Source of the DNA: Candidatus Omnitrophota bacterium
Lineage (GTDB): Bacteria > Omnitrophota > Koll11 > Duberdicusellales > 4484-171
Length of the DNA: 33,693 nucleotides
Reading direction: 5' to 3'
NCBI GenBank assembly: GCA_030692055.1
Contig: JAUYCY010000050.1
Coordinates: 1-33,693 of the forward strand
Shown here: positions 13,821 to 20,822 of the stretch, in pieces
Layout: every line of letters starts with the position of its first letter
How positions within the stretch are numbered: the first letter of the stretch is position 1
Notes under the pieces: model-generated
Seen by the model: the letters and a program-made list of their open reading frames with translations, nothing else
Databases searched by the model: none
Told to the model about the DNA's origin: nothing
Made by a program: the position numbers and the translations under genes

Positions 13821-15062
13821 GTGAGTATGAAGAAAAATAAGGTGACATCCAAACGTCTTTATATAAAGACGTTTGGATGTCAAATGAATTCCCGCGATAG
13901 CGAGGCGCTTTTGGGGTTATTTTTGGAAAGAGGCTATACGCAAGCGCAGGGTTATGAAGATGCTGATATAATTTTACTAAATACCTGTTCGGTGCGCGCG
14001 CACGCAGAACACCGCGTCAGGTCAATATTGGGGTCTTTTAAGAAATTATTTGCAAAGCGCAAAGCGCAAAGCGCAAAGAGTAAAGATACTCAAAACGCTA
14101 TGCACTATGCGCCATGCGCTATGCCGATTATCGGTTTGATTGGTTGTATGGCGCGCAGTCAAGGACAAGAGATTTTTAAGCGAATGCCTTATGTAAATTT
14201 AATTGTGGGGCCAGCGAGTTTACATAAGATACCGGAGTATATAGAGAAAATCGCAAAGCGCATAGCGCATAGCGAAAAGCAGGGAGAAAACTTAAGGATA
14301 ATGGATCTGGAGGATAAAGAAAGAAAGGAAGAGTTTTATGATGCGGGTTTTAGAGCCAAGTCGGATCATGCTCAGGTGGTAATCTCTACAGGTTGCTCAA
14401 ATTACTGTTCCTATTGCGTTGTGCCTTACGTCAGGGGTGAGCTGCGTTTACGAAAGCCTAAGGATATTATTGCGGAAGTCAAAAGGAACGTTGCTCTTGG
14501 TATAAATAAAATTACACTTTTGGGCCAAAACGTCAACGATTATAAATATATTCCTTCGTCCCACGTCCTTCGTCCCACGTCCTTCGTTAATTTGCTGGAA
14601 ATGGTTAATGAGATAGAGGGGGTCAAAGAGATTGATTTTCTTACGCCGCACCCAAAAAATACCTCAAACGCGTTGTTTAGGTTGATGGCGAAATCAAACA
14701 AAATAAAAAAATACCTGCATTTGCCTTTGCAGTCAGGTTCTGATAGAATCTTGAAGCTTATGAATAGGGGCTATACTAAGAAAGATTACCTGGCATTAGT
14801 AGCTGATTATAAAACCATTGTTGGCGGTACCATAGGCACAGATATCATCGTTGGTTTCCCTACTGAAACAGAAGAGGATTTTCATCATACTAAAGATGTT
14901 TTAGAGAAAGTTAATTTTATGGGCGCATATATCTTTAAATATTCTCCCCGGCCTAACACTCAAGCGTTAAAATTAAAAGACGATGTTCCCCAAAAAGTTA
15001 AAGAGAAAAGACATAAGATTCTATTGGATTTACAGAAGAAGATTTCTTCGCGCGTTAAATAA
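13821..15062 (+). CDS. miaB: tRNA-2-methylthio-N6-dimethylallyladenosine synthase
   Basis: A 413-residue methylthiotransferase that adds a methylthio group to i6A37 of tRNA. KTFGCQMNSRDSE, NTCSVRAHAEHR and GLIGCMA give the three N-terminal cluster cysteines. STGCSNYCSYC (C192, C196, C199) is the radical SAM CxxxCxxC, and YVRGELRLRKP fits MiaB. GTG 13821 is chosen because GGAGG (13809-13813) is 7 nt upstream; ATG 13827 is further away. The protein ends at LQKKISSRVK where most MiaB proteins continue into a TRAM domain of about 60 residues. Segments near residues 76-97 (KRKAQSAKSKDTQNAMHYAP) and at YIPSSHVLRPTSF derive from short DNA repeats. miaA, which makes the i6A substrate, lies downstream. 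Confidence 0.93.
   Translation: MSMKKNKVTSKRLYIKTFGCQMNSRDSEALLGLFLERGYTQAQGYEDADIILLNTCSVRAHAEHRVRSILGSFKKLFAKRKAQSAKSKDTQNAMHYAPCAMPIIGLIGCMARSQGQEIFKRMPYVNLIVGPASLHKIPEYIEKIAKRIAHSEKQGENLRIMDLEDKERKEEFYDAGFRAKSDHAQVVISTGCSNYCSYCVVPYVRGELRLRKPKDIIAEVKRNVALGINKITLLGQNVNDYKYIPSSHVLRPTSFVNLLEMVNEIEGVKEIDFLTPHPKNTSNALFRLMAKSNKIKKYLHLPLQSGSDRILKLMNRGYTKKDYLALVADYKTIVGGTIGTDIIVGFPTETEEDFHHTKDVLEKVNFMGAYIFKYSPRPNTQALKLKDDVPQKVKEKRHKILLDLQKKISSRVK
13843..13882. repeat. 40-bp perfect palindrome inside the start of miaB
   Basis: TGACATCCAAACGTCTTTAT is followed at once by its exact reverse complement, with no spacer. It encodes residues about 9-21, including the conserved KTFGCQ. The right half is the conserved coding part; the left half is its mirror. 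Confidence 0.9.
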
Positions 15063-16096
15063 TGAATATCTACGGATATTTTTTAAAAAGCACACTCCTG
15101 TTTTTTGTTTTTAACGCGGCTGCCTTAAACAGTCTCACGTATGCTCAGGATTATAAAAGCCTGACGGAATTAGAGGTTTTACAAAAAATTCCCAGTCAAG
15201 TCCTTAAGGATTTGACTGGCGCAGGAATGCCTGATCAAAAAGGAATGGTTGGGCGTAATCGTAACGGGTGGATACATGTAGCTTTCCAAAGGGGGGCCGC
15301 TTTTTCTTTTATTGCTGCCGTAGCATTAGGTGATTTAAAATCAGCAGAAAGAGCATGGAACGCAATTGAGGTTGGTTTTTTAAAACAGATGCGGGAAGGC
15401 AATTTTGAACTTGGTGAATTTGAAGGGAAAAAGCCAAGAAAGCTTGACGATTATTCTGGGGTTTCCTTTTGGCTGGCTTCAGTCTCTCGCGCTATTTTAG
15501 TTGTGCGAGAGAGCGAATTTAACAGTTCTTTTAAAGAACGCATAGAAATACTTCTTCCCAAAATTGAAAAGAGCGCAAACTGGCTTTTAAAGCATAAAGA
15601 AGAACTTAAAGATTATGATATTCAAACGGCAAATCGTCTTTTTTTTGATGCTCTTGCTTTTGGGCTTTGCGGATTATTGCTCAACAAAGAGGAATTATCA
15701 ATCGCCGGCAATAACTTTTTTAAGGCTGGGCTTTCTATGCAAAAAGAGGATGGGGTTTTGTTGGAAGAAGGCGGATATGATTCAAGTTATCAAGCAACCT
15801 CTCTTATTAATATGCAGATTTATAGAATATATTTTCCCGGCAAAGAATTAGAAAAAGCAATAACGAAAGCCTTCCAGTGGGAACTTAGCCGCATTGAAGA
15901 AAGCGGCAGAATTAACGTCGAAGGCAACACCAGGATAGGCAGAAACCAGGAAAAGCTATTAGGCAAAATAAAAAAAGTGAGTTATCAGGATGTAGTTTTA
16001 TCTCTTTTTTACTATGGCATACTTACGAATAATTCTAACGCAGCTTCCGTTGCAGAAAAAGTTTATCTCTATAAGAAGGATAATCCTGGCCAATAA
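15062..16096 (+). CDS. Secreted protein of alpha/alpha-toroid type, function unknown
   Basis: 344 residues. A signal peptide (hydrophobic STLLFFVFNAAALNSLTYAQ, cleavage probably near residue 28) sends it to the periplasm or outside. The rest is almost all helical, with motifs such as GWIHVAFQRGAAFSF, DDYSGVSFWLASVSRAI and EEGGYDSSYQATSLINMQ. These resemble the alpha/alpha barrels of polysaccharide lyases and unsaturated glycoside hydrolases, but I cannot name a family or catalytic residues. The ATG overlaps the miaB stop (TAATG), so it is co-translated with miaB, and a SPOR protein follows. A role in glycan turnover is inference. Confidence 0.65.
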   Translation: MNIYGYFLKSTLLFFVFNAAALNSLTYAQDYKSLTELEVLQKIPSQVLKDLTGAGMPDQKGMVGRNRNGWIHVAFQRGAAFSFIAAVALGDLKSAERAWNAIEVGFLKQMREGNFELGEFEGKKPRKLDDYSGVSFWLASVSRAILVVRESEFNSSFKERIEILLPKIEKSANWLLKHKEELKDYDIQTANRLFFDALAFGLCGLLLNKEELSIAGNNFFKAGLSMQKEDGVLLEEGGYDSSYQATSLINMQIYRIYFPGKELEKAITKAFQWELSRIEESGRINVEGNTRIGRNQEKLLGKIKKVSYQDVVLSLFYYGILTNNSNAASVAEKVYLYKKDNPGQ

Positions 16097-16114
16097 AAAC
16101 ATTTGCGTAATATA

Positions 16115-16843
16115 ATGAAAATATTTTTTTTAGCTTCGGCTTTAATCTTAATATTCTTTAATTTATCTTATTCGGCTTCTCTTGATGACGCCTATAAAGA
16201 TTACCTTAGCGCAGATTACGAAGAAGCTCTTATAAAGGCCAAGCATTTGCAAGAAAACGATGAAGTTCTGTATTTTTTAGGCCTTACCTATATAAAGATA
16301 GGCAATTACCCGCAGGCGCGAGATTATCTTATAAGGTTATCAAAGAATTATCCTCGTTCTCAATTAGAGGTGCAGGGATTTGTGCGGTTTGCCGACTCTT
16401 ATTTTCTTGAGGGCGACCTAATAAAAGCAAAAGTTTCCTACGAAGATATAGAAAAAAAATACCCTTCTTGTAGTTATACGCCTTTAGTTTATTTAAGATT
16501 AGCTCAGATTGCAGGTAAAGAAGGTAAATGGCAAGACAAGAAAAAATATATAGGTAAATTAAAAGAAAAATATGCCCAAAGTGTCGAATCAAGATTTATA
16601 GACGACCTTGAGGAATCTGACGACTTTTTTACTATTCAGATTGGCGCCTTCAGCAATAAAAAAAATGCATCTATGCTTAAACAGGAATTAGCGGATAGGC
16701 CAGATATCTATATCGTAGAAGATAAGAAGGAAGGGAACGTATTGTATAAGGTAAGAGCGGGAAAGTTTGCGAGCCGAAAAGACGCAGAAAAGGTTTATAT
16801 AAAACTTATCAAGAAAGGTTATCCGGCGAGAATCTATCCTTAA
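16115..16843 (+). CDS. TPR-repeat envelope protein with C-terminal SPOR domain
   Basis: 242 residues. A signal peptide (MKIFFLASALILIFFNLSYS) precedes tetratricopeptide-type repeats (about residues 20-155; YEEALIKAKHLQ, YPQARDYLIRLSKNYPRSQL, GDLIKAKVSYEDIEKKYPSC). A SPOR domain follows (about 165-240; FFTIQIGAFSNKKNASMLKQ, LYKVRAGKFASRKDAEKVY). SPOR domains bind peptidoglycan lacking stem peptides, often at division sites, so the protein is probably periplasmic and envelope-associated. I chose ATG 16115 over the in-frame TTG at 16103 because the signal peptide starts there. It lies 18 nt after the secreted protein gene, probably in one operon. Confidence 0.85.
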   Translation: MKIFFLASALILIFFNLSYSASLDDAYKDYLSADYEEALIKAKHLQENDEVLYFLGLTYIKIGNYPQARDYLIRLSKNYPRSQLEVQGFVRFADSYFLEGDLIKAKVSYEDIEKKYPSCSYTPLVYLRLAQIAGKEGKWQDKKKYIGKLKEKYAQSVESRFIDDLEESDDFFTIQIGAFSNKKNASMLKQELADRPDIYIVEDKKEGNVLYKVRAGKFASRKDAEKVYIKLIKKGYPARIYP

Positions 16844-16845
16844 AC

Positions 16846-16886
16846 GCAGATTCCCGCAAATTGCACGCAGATGGTCGCAGATTCAA
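16846..16886. repeat. CGCAGATT-type short repeat before the GxxExxY gene
   Basis: Repeated GCAGATT and GCAAATT units. The matching reverse-complement style TTTGCGAAAGTCTGCG repeat follows the gene at 17276-17318. The GxxExxY reading frame begins inside the repeat. Confidence 0.6.
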
Positions 16887-17275
16887 AGGGGGATTTTTTA
16901 TATAAGGATTTATCCTATAAACTTATAGGTTGTTTCTACGGGGTTTATAATGAATTAGGTCCTGCCCATAAAGAACAGATTTACCATGAAGCATTAAAGG
17001 TAATTTTTACTGAAGAACATATCCCACATGACGAGAAAAAGCGGCTTAAGATAAAGTTTAGAGATAAAGAAATAGGAATCTACGAGCCTGATTTTATAAT
17101 AGATAATAAAATAATCGTCGAAATTAAATCAGTTTTAAATCTGCCTAAGGTATTTGAGAAACAGCTTTACTATTACTTAAGAGGCACAGATTATAAAGTG
17201 GGGTATTTAGTAAACTTCGGTAACGAGAAGATAGATATAAGACGTAGAATTTATGAATCCGTAAGAAAAAGATGA
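16871..17275 (+). CDS. GxxExxY family protein, PD-(D/E)xK nuclease-like
   Basis: 134 residues. Y22-NELGPAHKEQIYHEAL is the motif that names the GxxExxY family. EPDFIIDNKIIVEIKS (PD at 73-74, E84 and K86) is the PD-(D/E)xK core, suggesting nuclease-like chemistry, though no function is established. These genes are commonly found as single inserts between short repeats. Here too the gene is bordered on both sides by CGCAGATT/TTTGCG repeats and stands between the SPOR gene and miaA without obvious functional link. Confidence 0.85.
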   Translation: MVADSKGDFLYKDLSYKLIGCFYGVYNELGPAHKEQIYHEALKVIFTEEHIPHDEKKRLKIKFRDKEIGIYEPDFIIDNKIIVEIKSVLNLPKVFEKQLYYYLRGTDYKVGYLVNFGNEKIDIRRRIYESVRKR

Positions 17276-17318
17276 TATTTGCGAAAGTCTGCGTTAGATT
17301 TGCGAAAATTTGCGTTAA
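17276..17318. repeat. TTTGCG/CTGCGTT repeat behind the GxxExxY gene
   Basis: TTTGCGAAAGTCTGCGTTAG then TTTGCGAAAATTTGCGTTAAAT, ending at the miaA start. A closely similar GCGAAAATTAGCGTTAAAT occurs at 27318-27336 before accD. Confidence 0.65.
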
Positions 17319-18221
17319 ATGAATAATGTAATCTTTATAGTTGGTCCAACTGCCGCAGGTAAAACAGAAGTTGCATATCAACTTGCCCGCCGTCTAAAAG
17401 CTGAGATTATATCTTGCGATTCAATGGTTATCTATAAAGAACCGCGGATAATTACTTCTAAGCCGCCGGAGTATATGTTAAGAGAAATACCGCACCATTT
17501 TATAGATATTGTTTCCGTTAGTGAAACTTACTGTGTCTTTGACTACCTCATTTCTGCCACCAAATCTATACAGGACATATTCGCACGAATATGTCCTGTA
17601 GTTGTGTGCGGAGGAAGCGGGCTTTATGTGAAGGCAATTCTTGACGGGATATTTGAAGGAGTAGGTAAAGATACGGATTTACGCAAAAGCTTAGAAGAGC
17701 AGGCTAAAACTCATGGCAAAGAATATTTGTATGAAGAGTTAAAAAAGGTTGATCCGGAAACCGCCGCAAAAGTTAGTGATATAAGAAGGATTATCAGGGC
17801 TCTTGAGGTATATCATTTGACGGGACTGCCTCTGTCCAAGAAAAAGCAGGAAGCAAAAGGGCTTTGGGGTAGTTTACCCATAAAAATATTCGGGCTGGAA
17901 TTTACGCGCCAAATGCTTTACGACAGAATTAATAAAAGGGTGGATGAAATGTTTGAAAAAGGTGCTGTAGAGGAAGTAGAGGGGTTACTTAAAATGAACT
18001 TAAGCCTTACTGCAAAAAAAATCATCGGCATAAAAGAAATCTCTGGATATTTAAAAGGTGAGTATAATATAGAAGAGGCTAAAGGGTTTATGAAAAAAAA
18101 TACTCGTAATCTTGCTAAGCGTCAAATTACGTGGTTTAAGGCAGATAAAAGAATCGAGTGGATTAATGCCGACGGTTTAACCAGCGATAAAATAAAGGAG
18201 ACTATTATAAAAAATGTTTGA
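17319..18221 (+). CDS. miaA: tRNA dimethylallyltransferase
   Basis: 300 residues, full length. It transfers dimethylallyl from DMAPP to A37 of tRNAs reading codons that start with U, which makes the MiaB substrate. VGPTAAGKT (8-16) is the P-loop. CDSMVIYKEPRIITSKP is the conserved tRNA/A37-binding stretch, and DIRRIIRALEVYHLTG and LAKRQITWFK are typical of MiaA. The segment at residues about 84-94 (SIQDIFARICP) is encoded by a 32-bp near-perfect palindrome and is less conserved than usual. The gene overlaps hflX by 8 nt; miaA-hflX is a common pair. Confidence 0.96.
   Translation: MNNVIFIVGPTAAGKTEVAYQLARRLKAEIISCDSMVIYKEPRIITSKPPEYMLREIPHHFIDIVSVSETYCVFDYLISATKSIQDIFARICPVVVCGGSGLYVKAILDGIFEGVGKDTDLRKSLEEQAKTHGKEYLYEELKKVDPETAAKVSDIRRIIRALEVYHLTGLPLSKKKQEAKGLWGSLPIKIFGLEFTRQMLYDRINKRVDEMFEKGAVEEVEGLLKMNLSLTAKKIIGIKEISGYLKGEYNIEEAKGFMKKNTRNLAKRQITWFKADKRIEWINADGLTSDKIKETIIKNV
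17569..17600. repeat. Palindrome inside miaA
   Basis: TACAGGACATATTCG, a CA spacer, and the exact reverse complement (15-bp arms). It lies in frame in the coding region, just before the conserved VVVCGGSGLY. Confidence 0.9.
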
Positions 18222-19482
18222 AACCACAAAAAAAGAAAAAGCTTTATTGGTAATGGTAGAAGTTGGCCAGAAAAAATGGCCTACAGAAATATTAGCTGAG
18301 GAATTTAGGAATTTAGTCCTTTCCACCGGAATCGAAGTGGCAGATTTAATTATTGTACACCGTAAAGATATAGCGTCAGCTCTCTATATAGGTAAAGGTA
18401 AGGTTGAAGAGTTAGCGTTAGTTGTGCAAGAGGACAGTATTGATGTAGTGATTTTTAACAATAACTTGCGTTCTAGCCAGCAAAGGAATTTAGAAGATGC
18501 TTTGGGGGTAAAAACTATTGACCGCACGCAGTTAATCCTTGATATTTTTGCAAAACACGCGCGTAGCCAGGAAGGAATTTTACAAGTAGAGCTTGCTCAA
18601 CTTGCGTATCTACTTCCGCGTCTAAAAGGAAAAGGCATTATGCTTTCACGCCTTGGTGGCGGCATAGGAACGAGAGGGCCGGGAGAAAAGAAGATAGAGA
18701 TTGATAGGCGTAGAATCACTGACCGCATTACTCGGCTTGAAGAAGAGATTAGCGGCTTAAGCCAGCATCGTGAGACGATGCGTAAAAAAAGAGAGAAGGA
18801 ACAAGCCCCTATTTGTTCTTTAGTGGGTTACACCAGCGCCGGCAAAACCACTCTTTTTAACGCAATTACCGAAAGCAACGAAAAGATTTCCGGATTTCTT
18901 TTTACCACGCTTGATACCATAAGCCACACTTTTATTTTGCATGGTAACTTAAAAACGATTATTACAGATACAGTCGGTTTTATCTATGAGTTACCTCCTT
19001 ATCTAATCGATGCGTTTAAGGCAACGTTGGAGGAGCTTCAATACGCGGATTTGCTGCTGCATGTTATTGATGCTTCCAGTAACGATATAAGCCGCCTTAA
19101 GGGGTCTGTTAATTCAGTTTTAAAAGAACTGAAATTATCTGAGAAGCCCACCGTATTAGTTTTTAATAAAATTGATAAAATATCGGCGCAGGAGATAGAG
19201 GATTTAAAAGTCCAGTATCCGGAGGCTGTGTTTATTTCTGCATTAGAGAAAATTAACCTTGAGGAGTTAAAAGAAAAAATATATGAAGGGTTATTTCGGG
19301 ATATGGCAGAGGTAATTATCAAGCTACCCTTTAAGCTTATGGAGTTAACCGATTATATCCATACCAATTGCGAAGTCTTAAAAACCAACTATCAGGAAAC
19401 TGGAATAGTATACTGGGTAAGGATAAAGCAGGATAAGCTGGTGTATTTGAGGAATAAGGGGGCTGAGATAAAAGAAATTTGA
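18214..19482 (+). CDS. hflX: Ribosome-associated GTPase HflX
   Basis: 422 residues, normal length. The N-terminal HflX domain contains IGKGKVEEL and DRTQLILDIFAKHARSQEG. The glycine-rich linker GRGPGEKK-type motif reads RGPGEKKIEIDRRRI. The GTPase domain has GYTSAGKTT (205-213), DTVGFIYELP and NKID. HflX splits and rescues stalled ribosomes, notably under heat stress. It starts within the 3' end of miaA and is the last gene of the miaB-hflX run. The downstream 100 bp are extremely AT-rich. Confidence 0.96.
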   Translation: MFETTKKEKALLVMVEVGQKKWPTEILAEEFRNLVLSTGIEVADLIIVHRKDIASALYIGKGKVEELALVVQEDSIDVVIFNNNLRSSQQRNLEDALGVKTIDRTQLILDIFAKHARSQEGILQVELAQLAYLLPRLKGKGIMLSRLGGGIGTRGPGEKKIEIDRRRITDRITRLEEEISGLSQHRETMRKKREKEQAPICSLVGYTSAGKTTLFNAITESNEKISGFLFTTLDTISHTFILHGNLKTIITDTVGFIYELPPYLIDAFKATLEELQYADLLLHVIDASSNDISRLKGSVNSVLKELKLSEKPTVLVFNKIDKISAQEIEDLKVQYPEAVFISALEKINLEELKEKIYEGLFRDMAEVIIKLPFKLMELTDYIHTNCEVLKTNYQETGIVYWVRIKQDKLVYLRNKGAEIKEI

Positions 19483-19560
19483 GTAAAAATTTGCTAAAAA
19501 ATTATATAAAAATAATTATAAAAATATCTAAAAATAATTAGAAAATCTTCTAAAAAAATA

Positions 19561-19589
19561 TTGACAAAAATTTAAAAATATGTTATATA
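19561..19589 (+). promoter_or_regulatory. Sigma70-type promoter of the HspR-like gene
   Basis: A perfect TTGACA (19561-19566), a 17-bp spacer and TATATA (19584-19589) behind an A-rich upstream stretch. Transcription would start about 3 nt before the ATG at 19600, leaving almost no leader. Confidence 0.65.
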
Positions 19590-19599
19590 TTAAAGTGAG

Positions 19600-19887
19600 A
19601 TGAGGAAGGTAAGGAAGCAAATACAGCCATGTTTTGATATTGATATACCGCAGGATGAGCCGGTATTTTCTTTAAATGTGGTGTGTGAGCTTTTACACTT
19701 ACATTACTGGACAATGCACGAAATATTACAAGAAGGTATTGTAGAGCCGAAAAAGAGAGGTAAAAGCAAGAAGCTATTTTCGTATCAAGATGTTAAGCGC
19801 CTTAAGTATATAAAGTACCTCATAGAAGATAAAGGGGTGAACATAAAAGGAATAAAGGTTATTTTGGAGATGTCAAATGAGACTTAG
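19600..19887 (+). CDS. HspR-like MerR-family regulator
   Basis: 95 residues. PVFSLNVVCELLHLHYWTMH is the MerR helix-turn-helix and GIVEPKKRGKSKKLFSYQDV is the wing. KYLIEDKGVNIKGIKVILEM closely follows the HspR consensus (DLGVNLAGIKRILEL). HspR represses chaperone genes in actinobacteria and others, with DnaK as co-repressor. Its place just before hpf and the hrcA-dnaK operon fits a role in heat shock control. No HAIR-type operator (CTTGAGT-N7-ACTCAAG) was found by eye. No ribosome binding site precedes the ATG, consistent with a leaderless message. Confidence 0.75.
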   Translation: MRKVRKQIQPCFDIDIPQDEPVFSLNVVCELLHLHYWTMHEILQEGIVEPKKRGKSKKLFSYQDVKRLKYIKYLIEDKGVNIKGIKVILEMSNET

Positions 19888-19923
19888 ACTTTTGCAGCGA
19901 TGTAAAGAGGTTGGCAAAAGTTA

Positions 19924-19994
19924 CTAGTCGAATTTGACCCTTGACAATCAAGTTGGTTAATATAGCTGGTATTGTCAAGGGTTAATTCAACTAG
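19924..19994. repeat. Palindromic MITE-like element 1
   Basis: Arms 19924-19948 and 19971-19994 pair over 24 positions (CTAGTCGAATTTGACCC... with ...GGGTTAATTCAACTAG). They share the tip GTCGAATT-ACCC with the element at 20653-20770. It could double as terminator of the HspR-like gene, but no T-run follows. Confidence 0.75.
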
Positions 19995-20140
19995 ATGTTT
20001 TTTCTCCGAAAAAACATAGCTTCATTAATTTTTTTGCTCATTGTTTAGCACTCGGGCGGAGAATTTGCTTGGAGCTTGTATCTTGGTCATTGGTTATTCA
20101 TGAAATATTTGTGACAATCTGTGTTTAAAAAGGAGGAATA
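19995..20140. other. Spacer before hpf with a partial dispersed repeat
   Basis: CTTGTATCTTGGTCATTGG and TTATTCAT (about 20075-20102) match part of the palindromic repeat found at 28300-28510. No gene is seen. AAAGGAGG (about 20129-20137) is the hpf ribosome binding site. Confidence 0.5.
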
Positions 20141-20473
20141 GTGCGAGTTGACGTTTCTTTCAAAAACTTAGAAAAAAGCGAATTTTTGAATAATGTTTTA
20201 GCTCACGACCTTGAAAAGATTGAAAAACGGGTGAAGATATTTCGTAAAGACTCGCCAGTACATATTGCGGTACGCCTTGAGAAAAGCCTGCACCGGGAAG
20301 AGTATACTTGTAGCGCTCATATGTATTTACCGCAGCATGTGCTTAGAGCGGATGAAAAAAAAGACAGCGCATCTCTAGCAATAAATAAGACTTTTGCCGC
20401 ATTAACCAAGCAGTTGGATAAGTTGAAATATAAAATAGAAAAACATCTACAGAAAAAGCACCTTAGCTCATAA
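20141..20473 (+). CDS. hpf: Ribosome hibernation promoting factor, HPF/RaiA family
   Basis: 110 residues of the short HPF type. VDVSFKNLEKSEFLNNVLAH, an RVKIFRKDSPVHIAVRLEKS strand region, YTCSAHMYLPQHVLRADE and the KQLDKLKYKIEKH final helix match the beta-alpha-beta-beta-beta-alpha fold that binds the 30S subunit and silences or dimerises ribosomes under stress. GTG 20141 is set by an excellent AAAGGAGG 6 nt upstream. It lies between two palindromic elements, next to heat shock genes. Confidence 0.88.
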   Translation: MRVDVSFKNLEKSEFLNNVLAHDLEKIEKRVKIFRKDSPVHIAVRLEKSLHREEYTCSAHMYLPQHVLRADEKKDSASLAINKTFAALTKQLDKLKYKIEKHLQKKHLSS

Positions 20474-20543
20474 GTTCTTAAGTTGATGAGTTTATATGAA
20501 GTTACTTAAGAGCTCAATAGCTAAATTGCTGATATAAGCATTC

Positions 20544-20572
20544 TTGACTAGACAAATATTATATGTTAGTAT
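20544..20572 (+). promoter_or_regulatory. Promoter of the hrcA-grpE-dnaK-dnaJ operon
   Basis: TTGACT (20544-20549), 17 bp, TAGTAT (20567-20572). The predicted start lies inside the CIRCE operator immediately downstream, as expected for HrcA repression. Confidence 0.7.
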
Positions 20573-20574
20573 CT

Positions 20575-20601
20575 TTGGCACTCTTACGAGTAGAGTGCTA
20601 A
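20575..20601 (+). promoter_or_regulatory. CIRCE operator (HrcA binding site)
   Basis: TTGGCACTC, a 9-nt spacer and GAGTGCTAA. This differs from the CIRCE consensus TTAGCACTC-N9-GAGTGCTAA at one base. Confidence 0.95.
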
Positions 20602-20822
20602 ATCAAGAGAGGACATGACTTATGGAGTTACTACGAATATAAGTCATTTATCCGAACTTGACCCCACACCCAGATAGCTCGGTGTGGTGAGTAAGCTCAA
20701 TAAAAAATAGGATAGCGAACCTCATAACGTAAGGTAGTGGAATGAACTGCTGGGTGTGGGGTTTAATTCGACTATGTAATTTTTCAAGCTAAAAGCACAG
20801 AAAAATTACAGTCTCATTAAAT
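20602..20822. repeat. Long hrcA leader holding palindromic MITE-like element 2
   Basis: The leader from CIRCE to hrcA is about 220 nt. ATGACTTAT (near 20615) pairs with ATAAGTCAT (near 20640). Main arms CGAACTTGACCCCACACCCAG (20653-20673) and their near complement (20750-20770) form a 21-bp stem with three mismatches, tipped like element 1. GTAATTTTTC and GAAAAATTAC (about 20777-20811) form a third stem. No gene is seen. A structured leader could affect hrcA translation. Confidence 0.7.
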
